A DNA stretch of 64,000 bases, taken from positions 632,538-696,537 of the forward strand of contig LN874947.1 of NCBI GenBank assembly GCA_001282665.1, in the 5' to 3' direction. A program made the position numbers and the translations under genes. This DNA is from Clostridiales bacterium mt11 (GTDB lineage Bacteria; Bacillota; Clostridia; Tissierellales; Tepidimicrobiaceae). Each line of letters opens with the position of its first letter. Position 1 is the stretch's first letter. The notes beneath the pieces are model-generated. The model was given only the letters and a program-made list of their open reading frames with translations, made no database searches and was not told the origin of the DNA. Below are positions 1-9,052 of the stretch, one piece after another.

Positions 1-1019
1 GTTGCATTGGTTAATTCTAAATATTGTTCTAAGCTTAAACCTTGAATCCTTAATCTATAGTCAAATTCGCCTATTTCATTGTCTATTTGATGTTCTATCA
101 TAACTTCTGGTATATCCATCTCTGATAATTCAACAATCTTTTCCACTACTCTATTTTCTAATTCAATTTGTTCTTTATCTTTTGCTTCTTTTTCAAGTCT
201 TTCTCTAATACTTTGTTTATATTCCTCTAAAGTATCAAATTCAGATACATCTTTTGCAAATTCATCATCTAAAACTGGTAATTCTTTTTCTTTGATTTCA
301 TGGATAGTTACTTTAAATAGAGCTTCTTTTCCTTTTAGGCTTTCTTCAAAATAATCTTCAGGGAAGGTTACATTGACATCAACTTTATCTCCTTTTTTCT
401 TGCCTTTAAGTTGCTCTTCAAATCCTTTAATAAATTTATTTGCCCCTATTTCTAGTTCCTGATTTTCTGCTGTTCCACCTTCAAATTGTTCACCATCTAC
501 ATAACCTTCAAAATCAATGGTAAGTATATCTCCCTCTTTAGTTTCCCTATCACCGGCATCAATAATTCTACCATTCATTTCTTGAATAGTCTTTAATTCC
601 ATATCTATATTTTCATCTGTAACATTATACTCTACCTTTTCAATTTCTATGCTCTTGTAATCTCCCAATTTAACTTCTGGTTTTATGATTACTTCTACCT
701 TTACCACTAGAGGTTTTCCTTTTTCTAGTTGTTCAATATCTACTTCAGGAGTATCTACTGGTTCAAGTCCCAAATTTTCTACAGCTTCATCATAAGCTTC
801 TGGTAAAAGGTTATTTAATGCTTCTTCATAAAATACACCTTCTCCATAATTCATTTCAATTATTTTCCTTGGCACTTTCCCTTTACGAAATCCCGGTATG
901 TTAAATCTATTTCTGTTTTTTAAATATGCTTTTTGAACCGCTTCTTCAAATTTATCTTCACCGATCTCAATACTAAATATGGCTTTATTATTTTCTTTTT
1001 TTTCCAAAACAGAGTTCAT
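1..1019 (-). CDS. tig: Trigger factor (ribosome-associated chaperone), 3' end cut off by window edge
   Basis: I translated this frame by hand. It starts at an ATG whose first base is 1019, preceded by an AAGGAGG ribosome site, and stays open to base 1, so about 339 residues are present and the C-terminus is missing. The N-terminal ribosome-binding domain carries the family signature GFRKGKVPR near residues 43-51, followed by an FKBP-like peptidyl-prolyl isomerase domain (about 150-240) and the start of the helical C-terminal domain. Trigger factor docks at the ribosome exit tunnel and shields nascent chains. It lies upstream, in transcription order, of whatever gene lies beyond the left edge. 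Confidence 0.93.
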   Translation of the reverse strand, partial: MNSVLEKKENNKAIFSIEIGEDKFEEAVQKAYLKNRNRFNIPGFRKGKVPRKIIEMNYGEGVFYEEALNNLLPEAYDEAVENLGLEPVDTPEVDIEQLEKGKPLVVKVEVIIKPEVKLGDYKSIEIEKVEYNVTDENIDMELKTIQEMNGRIIDAGDRETKEGDILTIDFEGYVDGEQFEGGTAENQELEIGANKFIKGFEEQLKGKKKGDKVDVNVTFPEDYFEESLKGKEALFKVTIHEIKEKELPVLDDEFAKDVSEFDTLEEYKQSIRERLEKEAKDKEQIELENRVVEKIVELSEMDIPEVMIEHQIDNEIGEFDYRLRIQGLSLEQYLELTNA

Positions 1020-1149
1020 TGTAAATTTCCTCCTTAAACTTATTATTTAATCCATTATAAACTAATCTATTATACCATAAAATTATATCATAAAAAATAT
1101 TATTATCCAATTCTTATGGATTTAACCATATATTTAATATATGAAAAAA

Positions 1150-1170
1150 ACCAATGGTATAACCACTGGT
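1150..1170 (-). terminator. Intrinsic terminator after tRNA-Leu
   Basis: On the minus strand an 8-bp stem (ACCAGTGG with CCATTGGT, one G-T pair) and a 5-nt loop is followed directly by seven T residues. It sits 9 nt beyond the CCA end of the tRNA gene. Confidence 0.8.
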
Positions 1171-1178
1171 TAATATAA

Positions 1179-1262
1179 TGGTGCGGGAAAGAGGACTTGA
1201 ACCCCCACGTCAATGACACTAGATCCTAAGTCTAGCGCGTCTGCCAATTCCGCCACTCCCGC
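1179..1262 (-). tRNA. tRNA-Leu (anticodon UAG)
   Basis: The minus strand folds as a long-variable-arm tRNA. The 7-bp acceptor stem begins GCGGGAG and pairs with TTCCCGC, followed by discriminator A and an encoded CCA. The anticodon stem CTAGA/TCTAG encloses the loop CTTAGGA, giving anticodon UAG (Leu, CUN codons). The T-loop GGTTCAAGTCC is present. The 84-nt length with an extra arm fits a class II tRNA. Confidence 0.95.
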
Positions 1263-1344
1263 ATATTAAAAAATATTACCTTTTAATTATAAACATTTTA
1301 TTTTCTATTGTCAATAATTTTTAATAAAAATAAAATAAAATTAT

Positions 1345-1390
1345 AGGATAGACATAGTAAGGTAAGAACTTATCTTACTATATCTATCCT
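1345..1390 (-). terminator. Probable terminator of the peptide-transport operon
   Basis: A long imperfect inverted repeat (about 20 bp per arm, AGGATAGAYATAGTAAG and its complement) lies just downstream of the last small gene of the operon and is followed on the minus strand by an AT-rich, T-containing tract. Confidence 0.65.
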
Positions 1391-1399
1391 TACCTCTTT

Positions 1400-1624
1400 C
1401 TATTTCATAAAAAAGTTTAAAAACCAATAAGTGAATAAAGAAAATACTACTACACCTATTAAAACTATAGGCATAATTAATTGATAGCCTGCAATAATCA
1501 TGGCTAAGATATCTTTCCTTGTAAATTCATAAGGTTCCTCTTCATGCTTTTTATCAATCTCATGTTTTATATCTCTCTCATGTTCTCCAATAGATTTTTT
1601 ATTTGGCAAAATGGCACGCAACAA
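1400..1624 (-). CDS. Small membrane protein, unknown function, end of opp operon
   Basis: The open frame could begin as far up as 1684. I prefer the TTG at 1624 because GGGAGGAG lies six bases before it, giving 74 residues; a second TTG at 1609 is also possible. The start lies inside the 3' end of the upstream ATPase gene, so the two are translationally coupled. The N-terminal half is charged (for example IGEHERDIKHEIDKKHEEE); the C-terminal half is one long hydrophobic segment (DILAMIIAGYQLIMPIVLIG and onward), enough for one or two membrane helices. I do not recognise the family. Its position last in an oligopeptide importer operon suggests, but does not show, an accessory role in that transporter. 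Confidence 0.6.
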   Translation of the reverse strand: MLRAILPNKKSIGEHERDIKHEIDKKHEEEPYEFTRKDILAMIIAGYQLIMPIVLIGVVVFSLFTYWFLNFFMK

Positions 1625-2570
1625 AATGGTCTCCTCCCAGATTTTTAAACTCAGGTATTTCCTCTTTACATATATCCTTAGCATACATACAGCGAGTGTG
1701 GAATTTACATCCTAATGGTGGATTAGCGGGACTTGGTATGTCTCCTTCTAATATTATCCTATCTCGCTTAACTGTTGGATCTGGTTTAGGTATAGCTGAA
1801 AGTAATGCCTGAGTATATGGATGCTTTGGACTATCGAATAAAGCATTTTTTCCCGCTAATTCTACCATTGATCCCAGATACATAACTCCTACCCTATGAC
1901 TAATATATCTAACTACTCCTAAATCATGAGAAATAAACATATAAGATAAATTTAAATCTCTTTGTAAATCTGTCAATAGATTTATAACTTGAGATTGAAT
2001 TGATACATCCAGAGCTGATACTGGCTCATCTGCTACAATGAATGAAGGATTTAATGCTAAAGCTCTAGCTATACCTATACGCTGTCTTTGACCCCCTGAA
2101 AATTCGTGAGGATATCTGTTTAAGTGATATTTAGCCAAGCCACATTTTGTTATTATATCCACTACATAATCATCTAATTCCTTACCTTTATGGAATAATT
2201 CATGTTCAACTAATGATTCACCAACTATCCTAGATACGGTCATCCTTGGATTTAGTGAACTATAGGGATCTTGAAATACTATTTGCATCTCTCTTCTTAA
2301 TTCTTTCATTTCATCCTTATGAGCATTTAGTACATTTTTTCCCTTATAATATACCTCTCCATCAGTAGCCTCGTATAATCTTAAAAGAGTTCTACCTAAA
2401 GTAGATTTTCCACATCCAGATTCACCTACTATACCTAAGGTTTCACCTTCTTTTATAAAAAGAGAAACATCGTCTACAGCTTTAACATCTCCTACTTTTC
2501 TTCTTAAAAATCCCTGGTGTATAGGAAAGTATTTTTTAAGATTATTCACTTCCAATATTACCTCACTCAT
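1599..2570 (-). CDS. oppF: Oligopeptide/dipeptide ABC transporter ATPase (OppF/DppF type)
   Basis: This 323-residue ATPase powers peptide import through the OppBC channel. It has Walker A GESGCGKST (residues 49-57), the ABC signature FSGGQ (157-161), Walker B FIVADE (177-182) and a switch His in FISHDL. The C-terminal oligopeptide-transporter extension with spaced cysteines (GCKFHTRCMYAKDIC) is typical of Opp/Dpp ATPases and absent from most other ABC proteins. The N-terminal LRRKVGDVKAVDDVS segment fits OppF/DppF rather than OppD. Its start touches the stop of the preceding ATPase gene (shared position 2570). The exact peptide substrate cannot be read from sequence. Confidence 0.9.
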   Translation of the reverse strand: MSEVILEVNNLKKYFPIHQGFLRRKVGDVKAVDDVSLFIKEGETLGIVGESGCGKSTLGRTLLRLYEATDGEVYYKGKNVLNAHKDEMKELRREMQIVFQDPYSSLNPRMTVSRIVGESLVEHELFHKGKELDDYVVDIITKCGLAKYHLNRYPHEFSGGQRQRIGIARALALNPSFIVADEPVSALDVSIQSQVINLLTDLQRDLNLSYMFISHDLGVVRYISHRVGVMYLGSMVELAGKNALFDSPKHPYTQALLSAIPKPDPTVKRDRIILEGDIPSPANPPLGCKFHTRCMYAKDICKEEIPEFKNLGGDHFVACHFAK

Positions 2571-3547
2571 TATTTAGCCACCTCCTCAGCTCTAAAACAT
2601 GCTGCTTTATGGTTAGGTACTAATTCCCTTAGCTCAGGCTGAGCTTTTCTACATTCTTCAGTAGCATATTTACATCTTGGATGGAAATAACATCCTTTAG
2701 GCAAGTAAAGTGGATTGGGTACTGCACCAGGTATAGTCTCAAGACGCTGACCTTCCTTGACTAGAGAAGGAATAGAACTCATAAGACCAATAGTATATGG
2801 ATGCCGTGGATTCTTAAATAATTCGAGACTTGGTGCATCTTCCACTATTTTTCCAGAATACATTACTATAATATGATCTGCCATCTCCGCAATAACTCCT
2901 AAATCATGAGTTATTAACATAATAGATGTGTTCAATTTGTTTTTTAAATCATTCATAATTTCCAATATCTGAGCTTGTATAGTAACATCTAATGCAGTAG
3001 TAGGCTCGTCTGCTATGAGAAGTTTAGGTTGACAAGCCAATGCCATAGCTATCATAATCCTTTGCCTCATACCACCTGAAAGTTGATGAGGATATTCATT
3101 TACTATTTTTTCAGCACGAGGGATCCCTACTAGCTTTATCATTTCAATAGCTCTTTCTTTCGCTTCTTTTTCTGATAATTTTTGATGAAGCATTAAAACT
3201 TCTCCTATTTGAAATCCTACTGTAAATACAGGATTCAAAGAAGTCATTGGCTCTTGGAATATCATAGAAATATCATTTCCTCTAATACCCCTTATTTCCT
3301 CATCTGATACCTTCGTAAGGTCTTTTCCATTAAATATAACCTCACCATTTACAATTTTTCCTGGTGGATCTGGTATTAGACGTAATATAGACATGGCAGT
3401 TATACTTTTACCGCAGCCAGATTCTCCTACTATACCTATGGTTTTTCCTGCTTCTACTGAAAAATTAACTCCATCTACAGCTTTTACTACTCCATCATCT
3501 ATATAAAAGTAAGTTTTTAAATCATTCACCTCTAATAACTTGGTCAT
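2570..3547 (-). CDS. oppD: Oligopeptide/dipeptide ABC transporter ATPase (OppD/DppD type)
   Basis: The first of the two ATP-binding subunits, 325 residues. Walker A is GESGCGKS (41-48), the Q-loop is in MIFQEPMTSLNP, the signature is LSGGMRQR and Walker B is LLIADEPTTALD. The oligopeptide-transporter C-terminal region again carries cysteines (KGCYFHPRCKYATEEC). Two non-identical ATPases are the rule for Opp/Dpp systems and would heterodimerise on the cytoplasmic face under OppB and OppC. The gene lies 15 bases after oppC and abuts oppF, so all are probably on one mRNA. Confidence 0.9.
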   Translation of the reverse strand: MTKLLEVNDLKTYFYIDDGVVKAVDGVNFSVEAGKTIGIVGESGCGKSITAMSILRLIPDPPGKIVNGEVIFNGKDLTKVSDEEIRGIRGNDISMIFQEPMTSLNPVFTVGFQIGEVLMLHQKLSEKEAKERAIEMIKLVGIPRAEKIVNEYPHQLSGGMRQRIMIAMALACQPKLLIADEPTTALDVTIQAQILEIMNDLKNKLNTSIMLITHDLGVIAEMADHIIVMYSGKIVEDAPSLELFKNPRHPYTIGLMSSIPSLVKEGQRLETIPGAVPNPLYLPKGCYFHPRCKYATEECRKAQPELRELVPNHKAACFRAEEVAK

Positions 3548-3562
3548 ATTTCAATCCTCCTA

Positions 3563-4519
3563 TCATCTAGACTTAGGGTCTATAGCATCACGTAGCCCAT
3601 CTCCAATTAAGTTGATACTCATTACTGTTATAAAAATACATAATCCTGGCGGTATCCATAACCATGGACGGTGCTGAAGATTATACAAACTTCTTGCATA
3701 TTGTACTAAGTTACCCCAAGTAGGTACAGGAGGTGTAACCCCTAAACCAAGGAAAGACAGACCCGCTTCACTCATAATAGCTCCAGCCATTCCTAACGTT
3801 GCACTAACAATAATATATCCAAAAGTATTTGGTATCAGATGTCTCCAAATAATTTTTCTATCCTTAATTCCTAAGGCTTTGGCAGCTAAGATAAATTCTT
3901 GTTCCCTTAAAGAAAGGATTTGTCCTCTTATCATCCTAGAGAGTCCAGGCCAACTTAAAAGACCGATAATCATCATAACTATATACATTTTTTGTTCTCC
4001 TTTAACCCTACCACTTAAAACAGCTGAAATAGTAATAGCCAAAGGCATAAAAGGGAAGGACATAACAATTTCTGCAAATCTCATCAATATATTGTCTACC
4101 CATCCACCGTAGTAACCTGCCAAACCTCCTATCAAAGCTCCTACTAATACTTGAATTAATACTGCAAATATACCAACCTTTAAAGAGACTTTTCCACCAT
4201 AGAGTACCCTTGCAAAATAATCTCTGCCCAATTCATCTGTTCCCAGTAAATAATCTTCTGATGGTGCTTCATTCTTTCTTGTAAGGTCATACTCAATTGG
4301 TCCTCTAGGTGCTAAAATAGGAGCTGCTAAAACAATAACTATCATTGCTATAAGCAATATAAGTCCTATTACAGAAATTTTCTTTTTAAGAAATTTTCGT
4401 TTCATAAGTTTCCAAGGTGTTAATATCTCCTGTTCACTTTCTTCCTCATTATAAGCTAATTTATCCTTATTTTGCTCCTTTTTATTTTCAGGTTTTAACT
4501 CTATATTTTTTTCAGTCAT
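3563..4519 (-). CDS. oppC: Oligopeptide ABC transporter permease (OppC/DppC type)
   Basis: A 318-residue inner-membrane permease. After a very charged, Glu/Lys-rich N-terminal tail (about 35 residues) comes an OppC N-terminal helix (KKKISVIGLILLIAMIVIVL) and then the binding-protein-dependent transport domain with about five more helices. The cytoplasmic EAA loop that contacts the ATPase is visible in EFILAAKALGIKDRKIIWRH. It pairs with the OppB permease upstream, 18 bases apart. Confidence 0.9.
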   Translation of the reverse strand: MTEKNIELKPENKKEQNKDKLAYNEEESEQEILTPWKLMKRKFLKKKISVIGLILLIAMIVIVLAAPILAPRGPIEYDLTRKNEAPSEDYLLGTDELGRDYFARVLYGGKVSLKVGIFAVLIQVLVGALIGGLAGYYGGWVDNILMRFAEIVMSFPFMPLAITISAVLSGRVKGEQKMYIVMMIIGLLSWPGLSRMIRGQILSLREQEFILAAKALGIKDRKIIWRHLIPNTFGYIIVSATLGMAGAIMSEAGLSFLGLGVTPPVPTWGNLVQYARSLYNLQHRPWLWIPPGLCIFITVMSINLIGDGLRDAIDPKSR

Positions 4520-4536
4520 TTATTCTCCCCCTTTCC

Positions 4537-5499
4537 TTAATCTACTTTGATTCTTGGATCTACTAATGCATATCCTATATCTGCCAATAAGTTCCCTAAA
4601 AGGGTTAGCATTGCAAAGAACATATTTAATGCCATAACCATATTGTAATCCCTTACGTTAACAGCATCCATCAAGACATTACCTATCCCTGGCCATATAA
4701 ATATTCTTTCCAATATTACTGCCCCTGAGAAAAGACCTGGTATAGTAAATCCTACAATAGTGATTATAGGAATAAGTGCATTTCTAAAAGCATGCTTATA
4801 TATAACTACCTTTTCTTCTAATCCTTTTGATCTGGCTGTACGAATATAATCTTGATTAATTACTTCAAGCATAGCTGTTCTTGTATATCTTACTAAACTA
4901 GCTAAACTGCCAATGATTAGAACAATCCCTGGTAAAACCATGTGATAAAGAACATCCTTAACTCTTAACCACCCTACTGCATTTTTACCTGGAGTTATCA
5001 TCCCATTTATCGGGAATATATTCAACTTGATGGAAAGGAAGTATATTAGCAACAATCCAAAGAAAAAAGTAGGCATGGAAATTCCTATTATAGAAAATAC
5101 TGCCCAGAAATTATCCGTATGAGAATACTGTTTTACTGCACATATAATCCCTATAGGTATAGATATTAAAAATGCAATTATATAGATTACAATATTTAAT
5201 CTAAAACTATTTCTAATAAATTTAGGTACTACCTCTTTCACTGGGAGTTTATACGTATAAGATATTCCAAAATCTCCCTTAACTGAACGTTTTAACCATT
5301 CCCAATACTGAACAGGTATAGGCTTATTTAGCCCTAATCTTTCCCTTTCCATTTCCACTTGCTCTGCCGTTGAATTAGGGTCAAGATTTGCACCTACTGG
5401 ATCACCAGGAGCCAACTTTATTATTCCGAATAAAAGAATAGATATGACTAAAACTACAGGTATTAAGTGTAATATTCTTCTTCCAATATACTTTAACAT
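4537..5499 (-). CDS. oppB: Oligopeptide ABC transporter permease (OppB/DppB type)
   Basis: A 320-residue permease with the characteristic OppB start (one N-terminal helix, then APGDPVGANL), a periplasmic-type loop and a six-helix transport domain. The EAA loop is DYIRTARSKGLEEKVVIYKH. It ends with the family-typical LLADIGYALVDPRIKVD. It is the first gene after the intercistronic hairpin at 5553-5587, so the membrane and ATPase genes are probably expressed at a lower level than the binding protein. Confidence 0.9.
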   Translation of the reverse strand: MLKYIGRRILHLIPVVLVISILLFGIIKLAPGDPVGANLDPNSTAEQVEMERERLGLNKPIPVQYWEWLKRSVKGDFGISYTYKLPVKEVVPKFIRNSFRLNIVIYIIAFLISIPIGIICAVKQYSHTDNFWAVFSIIGISMPTFFFGLLLIYFLSIKLNIFPINGMITPGKNAVGWLRVKDVLYHMVLPGIVLIIGSLASLVRYTRTAMLEVINQDYIRTARSKGLEEKVVIYKHAFRNALIPIITIVGFTIPGLFSGAVILERIFIWPGIGNVLMDAVNVRDYNMVMALNMFFAMLTLLGNLLADIGYALVDPRIKVD

Positions 5500-5552
5500 A
5501 TTTTCCCTCCTTATGTGTTATTCCTTTAATGTTGTAAAGTTATATTTGATAT

Positions 5553-5587
5553 AACATAAACCCGGTAGATTAAACCGGGTTTATGTT
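5553..5587 (-). terminator. Intercistronic hairpin between binding-protein and permease genes
   Basis: A strong 14-bp stem (AACATAAACCCGGT and its complement) with a 7-nt loop lies between the peptide-binding-protein gene and oppB, and lacks a long T run. Such hairpins commonly act as partial terminators or 3'-end stabilisers that raise binding-protein expression over its permease. Confidence 0.7.
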
Positions 5588-5615
5588 TACTTGTATATAG
5601 ATCATAATCTAATCT

Positions 5616-7364
5616 TTATTTTTCTAATTCCATGTTTAATACTACACTTGGATGAGTTTCATCTATATATGGTGATGTATTAAAGTTTTTAACACGACTA
5701 TTTACTGCGTCCCAGTTTTCTCTCATATAAACATAGATATATGGTAATTCTTCATTTACTAATAAAGCCCATTCAGTATATATTTCCTTACGTTTTTCAA
5801 TATCATGAGTTCTTATTCCTTCATCTAAAAGTTGGTCATTTTTTTCATTTCTAAAGCCCATTGTGTTATCTCCACCAACTACATCTTCTCTACTGTGGTA
5901 TATCCCTGAAGGGTCTGGATCTACACTAAGCGACCACGCCATACTATACATATCAAAATCCCTTTTATTTTTTGTAATATCAGTTAAAGCGTTAAACTCT
6001 ACATAATTTGGCTCTATTTTTACTCCAATTTCTTCCCAGTTAGCTTGCATTATTGGAATTAATGCTTCTATCCACTGTACCTTATCTGACATAGTAAGAT
6101 ATACAAAATCAAGTTTCATTCCATCCTTTTCTCTAATTCCATCAGCTCCAACTTTCCATCCAGCTTCTTCTAATAATTCTTTAGCTTTCTCTGGGTTATA
6201 CTCATATTTGTTTAACTTTTCTTTTAGTTCGTCAGTATAAGCCCAAGATACTTTTGATATAGGAACGTGGCATACTTCTCCAAAAACTTCTCCATCTGGT
6301 CCTGCAAAGAAATTGTCTACAAAACCTTGACGATCTAAAGCATAAGCCAATGCCTGTCGCACTCTCTTATCAGCAAGTCTTGGATCTCTTTGATTCATAC
6401 AAATATAGGAATATCCATTGTTAGTATATCTATTAAGATTTAAATATCCTGGTTTATTAATAATCTCATAATTTTCTGCTGTATTAGTTACTCCAAGAAC
6501 TACATCTATACTACCTTTTTCTAATTCAGCTAGATCTGTTTCAGAGGTAACAAACTTAAGTATTATATTTTCTATTTTAGGTGATCCTAAGAAATAATCC
6601 TTATTTACCTTTAATTGAACATATTGTTTTTCTTCAAATACTTCTAGAGTGTATGGACCAGAACCTATTGGATCTTTCATCTTTGCTTTAAGAGCATCTA
6701 TGTCTCCTTTTTCAAAATTGTAATGGTGTTTTGGCATTATCGAAAGGTTACAATCCCAAATATTTCTTGCTCCTACGAATTCATCTTTAAAAGTAAAAGA
6801 TATAGTATAGTCATCTATTACTTTTAATCCTGATATGTTTTCTGCATCCCCATCATGATATTCTTCATAACCTTGTAACTTCATAGGATATGAAAATAGT
6901 CTACCGTCATAATTTGGATCTGCTACTGCTAAATAAGTAAATTCTACATCGTGAGCTGTAAGAGGTTCTCCATCTGAAAATTTAACATCATCTCTTAATT
7001 TGAAAGTAAGGGTCTTTTTGTCTTCTGAATACTCTGGTAATTCTTTAGCTATGTGAGGTACTGGATTAGCTCCTTCATCGTGCGTTAGTAAAGAATCGAA
7101 AATATATCCAAGTACTGTAGCATCGTCAGCTGTACTATAATAGATTGGCATAAAGTCCCCTTTTGCTTCATGCATACCTATTGCTATTGTATTGTCCGCA
7201 TTTTCTCTGTCTTTAGCTGGATTTTTTACGCCCTCATCCTTCGGTTCTTCTGTTTCTGTTGGTTCATCACTAACATCTGCAGGTTGTTCTTTCTTACCAC
7301 AGCCCGCCGTAAAAACAGTAAGTAAAAGTACCAAAGCTAGTAATAATGATAACTTTCTTTTCAT
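5616..7364 (-). CDS. oppA: Oligopeptide-binding lipoprotein (SBP family 5, OppA/DppA-like)
   Basis: A 582-residue extracytoplasmic solute-binding protein. Residues 1-21 are a lipoprotein signal peptide (MKRKLSLLLALVLLLTVFTA) with lipobox TAGC, so the mature protein starts at Cys22 and is tethered to the outer face of the membrane. A Glu/Asp/Pro-rich linker follows. The body has the SBP_bac_5 features: YIFDSLLTHDEG, the DVKFSDGEPLTAHDVEFTY block and the KRVRQALAYALDRQGFV block. It captures peptides for OppBCDF. A perfect TTGACA/TATAAT promoter precedes it. Confidence 0.92.
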   Translation of the reverse strand: MKRKLSLLLALVLLLTVFTAGCGKKEQPADVSDEPTETEEPKDEGVKNPAKDRENADNTIAIGMHEAKGDFMPIYYSTADDATVLGYIFDSLLTHDEGANPVPHIAKELPEYSEDKKTLTFKLRDDVKFSDGEPLTAHDVEFTYLAVADPNYDGRLFSYPMKLQGYEEYHDGDAENISGLKVIDDYTISFTFKDEFVGARNIWDCNLSIMPKHHYNFEKGDIDALKAKMKDPIGSGPYTLEVFEEKQYVQLKVNKDYFLGSPKIENIILKFVTSETDLAELEKGSIDVVLGVTNTAENYEIINKPGYLNLNRYTNNGYSYICMNQRDPRLADKRVRQALAYALDRQGFVDNFFAGPDGEVFGEVCHVPISKVSWAYTDELKEKLNKYEYNPEKAKELLEEAGWKVGADGIREKDGMKLDFVYLTMSDKVQWIEALIPIMQANWEEIGVKIEPNYVEFNALTDITKNKRDFDMYSMAWSLSVDPDPSGIYHSREDVVGGDNTMGFRNEKNDQLLDEGIRTHDIEKRKEIYTEWALLVNEELPYIYVYMRENWDAVNSRVKNFNTSPYIDETHPSVVLNMELEK

Positions 7365-7414
7365 TAAAATACTCCCCCTTTAATTCATTTTTTTGAATAT
7401 TGTTAATATGCTGT

Positions 7415-7444
7415 ATTATACCATTATTAACTCCTTTCTGTCAA
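7415..7444 (-). promoter_or_regulatory. Sigma-A-type promoter for the opp operon
   Basis: Minus strand: TTGACA (7439-7444), an 18-bp spacer and TATAAT (7415-7420). Both hexamers match consensus exactly, and the oppA start codon lies about 50 bases downstream. Confidence 0.85.
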
Positions 7445-7846
7445 TGGAGGGTATAGTATAATACTTTTGGAGACAATATTAGAGATTAAATAAAAAACCA
7501 TTATGTCATAAAATAGCTAATTACATTGCTTTATGCAATTTTATAGTATGTCAGTTTATAAGTAATTCTTCACTATTGAAAATTTTCCTTTGTTGTATCA
7601 ATGTCTTATTGTGTCGAATTATTTAACAATTCTCAATTAAGTTTATATTTCCATTATTATAACATATACTACTTATCTTTAATAAGTATGCATTTTTTAT
7701 ATATAATTATTTTTTGTACACTTAAAATTTTTATCCTTTAATACTTTTTATTAAATATATTAATTTTTTGTAATAATTTACTGTTTTTGAAGGATTTTTT
7801 AAAAAAATATTTAATTAAGTAATTATAAAACATATGGGGTGGTGTT
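7445..7846. other. AT-rich intergenic stretch
   Basis: About 400 bases between the divergent opp promoter and the small gene at 7847. I see no gene. It holds a TGTCGAA heptamer near 7612 that matches the core Spo0A box, and very AT-rich DNA without a convincing further promoter. Confidence 0.5.
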
Positions 7847-8008
7847 GTGGATAGAGTTCATGATGACTTATATGAAATGTGTTTCCGTGTGTTACAGTTA
7901 TTAGATGTTCTTAAAGAAAAAGGCTTAATATCTGACTCTGAGTATGAAATGCATGTAAAGTTAAAAAAACTATTTATCCACCAAGAGAAAAACAAACTCT
8001 CTGTTTAG
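7847..8008 (+). CDS. Small (53-residue) helical protein, unknown function
   Basis: A GTG start at 7847 follows a GGGGTGGTG ribosome site and gives 53 residues. The peptide is mostly predicted helix, with DDLYEMCFRVLQLLDVLKEK followed by GLISDSEYEMHVKLKKLF. The second part loosely resembles the short SHOCT-type helical motif (Leu-x2-Leu, Gly-hydrophobic-Ile-(T/S)-x2-E), but I would not assign it. The TAG stop lies inside the terminator hairpin, so gene and terminator form one compact monocistronic unit, the only plus-strand gene in the first 35 kb. Confidence 0.6.
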   Translation: MDRVHDDLYEMCFRVLQLLDVLKEKGLISDSEYEMHVKLKKLFIHQEKNKLSV

Positions 8009-8018
8009 AGAGTTTGTT
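7991..8018 (+). terminator. Terminator overlapping the 3' end of the 53-residue gene
   Basis: An 11-bp perfect stem AACAAACTCTC/GAGAGTTTGTT with a 6-nt loop containing the last bases of the stop region, followed by TTTTTT. Confidence 0.85.
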
Positions 8019-8059
8019 TTTTATAAGTATTATTTATTATATTTAGCTACATAAAGATT

Positions 8060-8098
8060 CATCCTAAAAGTTAATTTTATTATTTAACTTTTAGGATG
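8060..8098 (-). terminator. Hairpin downstream of degV
   Basis: A 15-bp perfect inverted repeat (CATCCTAAAAGTTAA and complement) about 40 bases after the degV stop. The T tract on the minus side is weak, so termination is probable rather than certain. Confidence 0.6.
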
Positions 8099-8138
8099 CA
8101 TTTCATATCAAAATCTTTTTATCTTTCATTTATCTATT

Positions 8139-8972
8139 TTAAAATGCAATGATGATTCCTCCATCATTGGCATAAGCTGTACTTAATCCAGCAGTTTCTA
8201 CAATGATTATTTCTTTAAATTTATATTTTTCTTCAATTCTTTTTTTTAATTCTTCTGCTTTATCTAATGCGTTACAATGAGCAATACCGAGTACTTTATC
8301 TTCAAATCCTTCACCTTGTTCACCGATAATTTCCAATAACCTATTAAAGGCTCTTTTACTACCCCTAACCTTTTCTACTAGCTTAATAGTTCCATCTTCA
8401 TCTCCGCCCATTATTGGCTTAATAGATAATGCAGAAGCTATATGCCCCATTACCTTACTTATCCTTCCAGCTTTCATTAAATTATCTAAGGATTCAAGGA
8501 TAAAAAATGTCTTCATCTCAGCTATGTACTCTTCTACTTTTTTTACTATATCTTTTGGAATAAAATTTTTTTGAATTAGTTCAAATATCTTCATGCTCAC
8601 TAGAGTTTCTCCTATAGAAGCAGATAAAGAATCAAATACATGAATAAATTTATTGCTGCTTTCTAAAGCAATATTTTTAGCTAATACTGCATTACTATAA
8701 GTACTGCTCAAGGCAGAAGATAGGGTTACAACAAATACATTCTCCCCTTTTTCATACTCCTTTAGAAAATCTCCTGGTGAAGGGCTGGAAGTTTTTACAG
8801 GTTTATCACTGTGCTTCATGGCTGACAATAGTTCAGTCACATCTAAGGACTCATCATCTAAAAAAGCCTGTTCTTCCACATCTATTTTTAGAGGTACTAA
8901 TCCAACATTTAATTTTTCCTTTAACTGTTCATTTAAATCGCAGCTACTATCAGCCACTATTTTAAAATCCAC
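8139..8972 (-). CDS. DegV family fatty-acid-binding protein
   Basis: DegV/FakB-type proteins bind a fatty acid and, in FakAB systems, present it to a kinase for phospholipid synthesis. The frame is open to 8981, but GAGG lies too close to the GTG/ATG pair there. The GTG at 8972 has a better spacing and gives the usual start (V/M)DFKIVADSSCDL, about 277 residues. Visible family landmarks are ADSSCDL near the N-terminus, VKTSSPSPGDF in the lid region and the VFDSLSASIGETL segment. No FakA kinase gene is nearby, so the partner is unknown. Confidence 0.85.
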   Translation of the reverse strand: MDFKIVADSSCDLNEQLKEKLNVGLVPLKIDVEEQAFLDDESLDVTELLSAMKHSDKPVKTSSPSPGDFLKEYEKGENVFVVTLSSALSSTYSNAVLAKNIALESSNKFIHVFDSLSASIGETLVSMKIFELIQKNFIPKDIVKKVEEYIAEMKTFFILESLDNLMKAGRISKVMGHIASALSIKPIMGGDEDGTIKLVEKVRGSKRAFNRLLEIIGEQGEGFEDKVLGIAHCNALDKAEELKKRIEEKYKFKEIIIVETAGLSTAYANDGGIIIAF

Positions 8973-9052
8973 TCTCATCACCTCAAAATTTTACTTTCAA
9001 TTTAATAGGACTCCTTTTACTATAAGCATGATGCTAAATCATTAAAAGTAAC

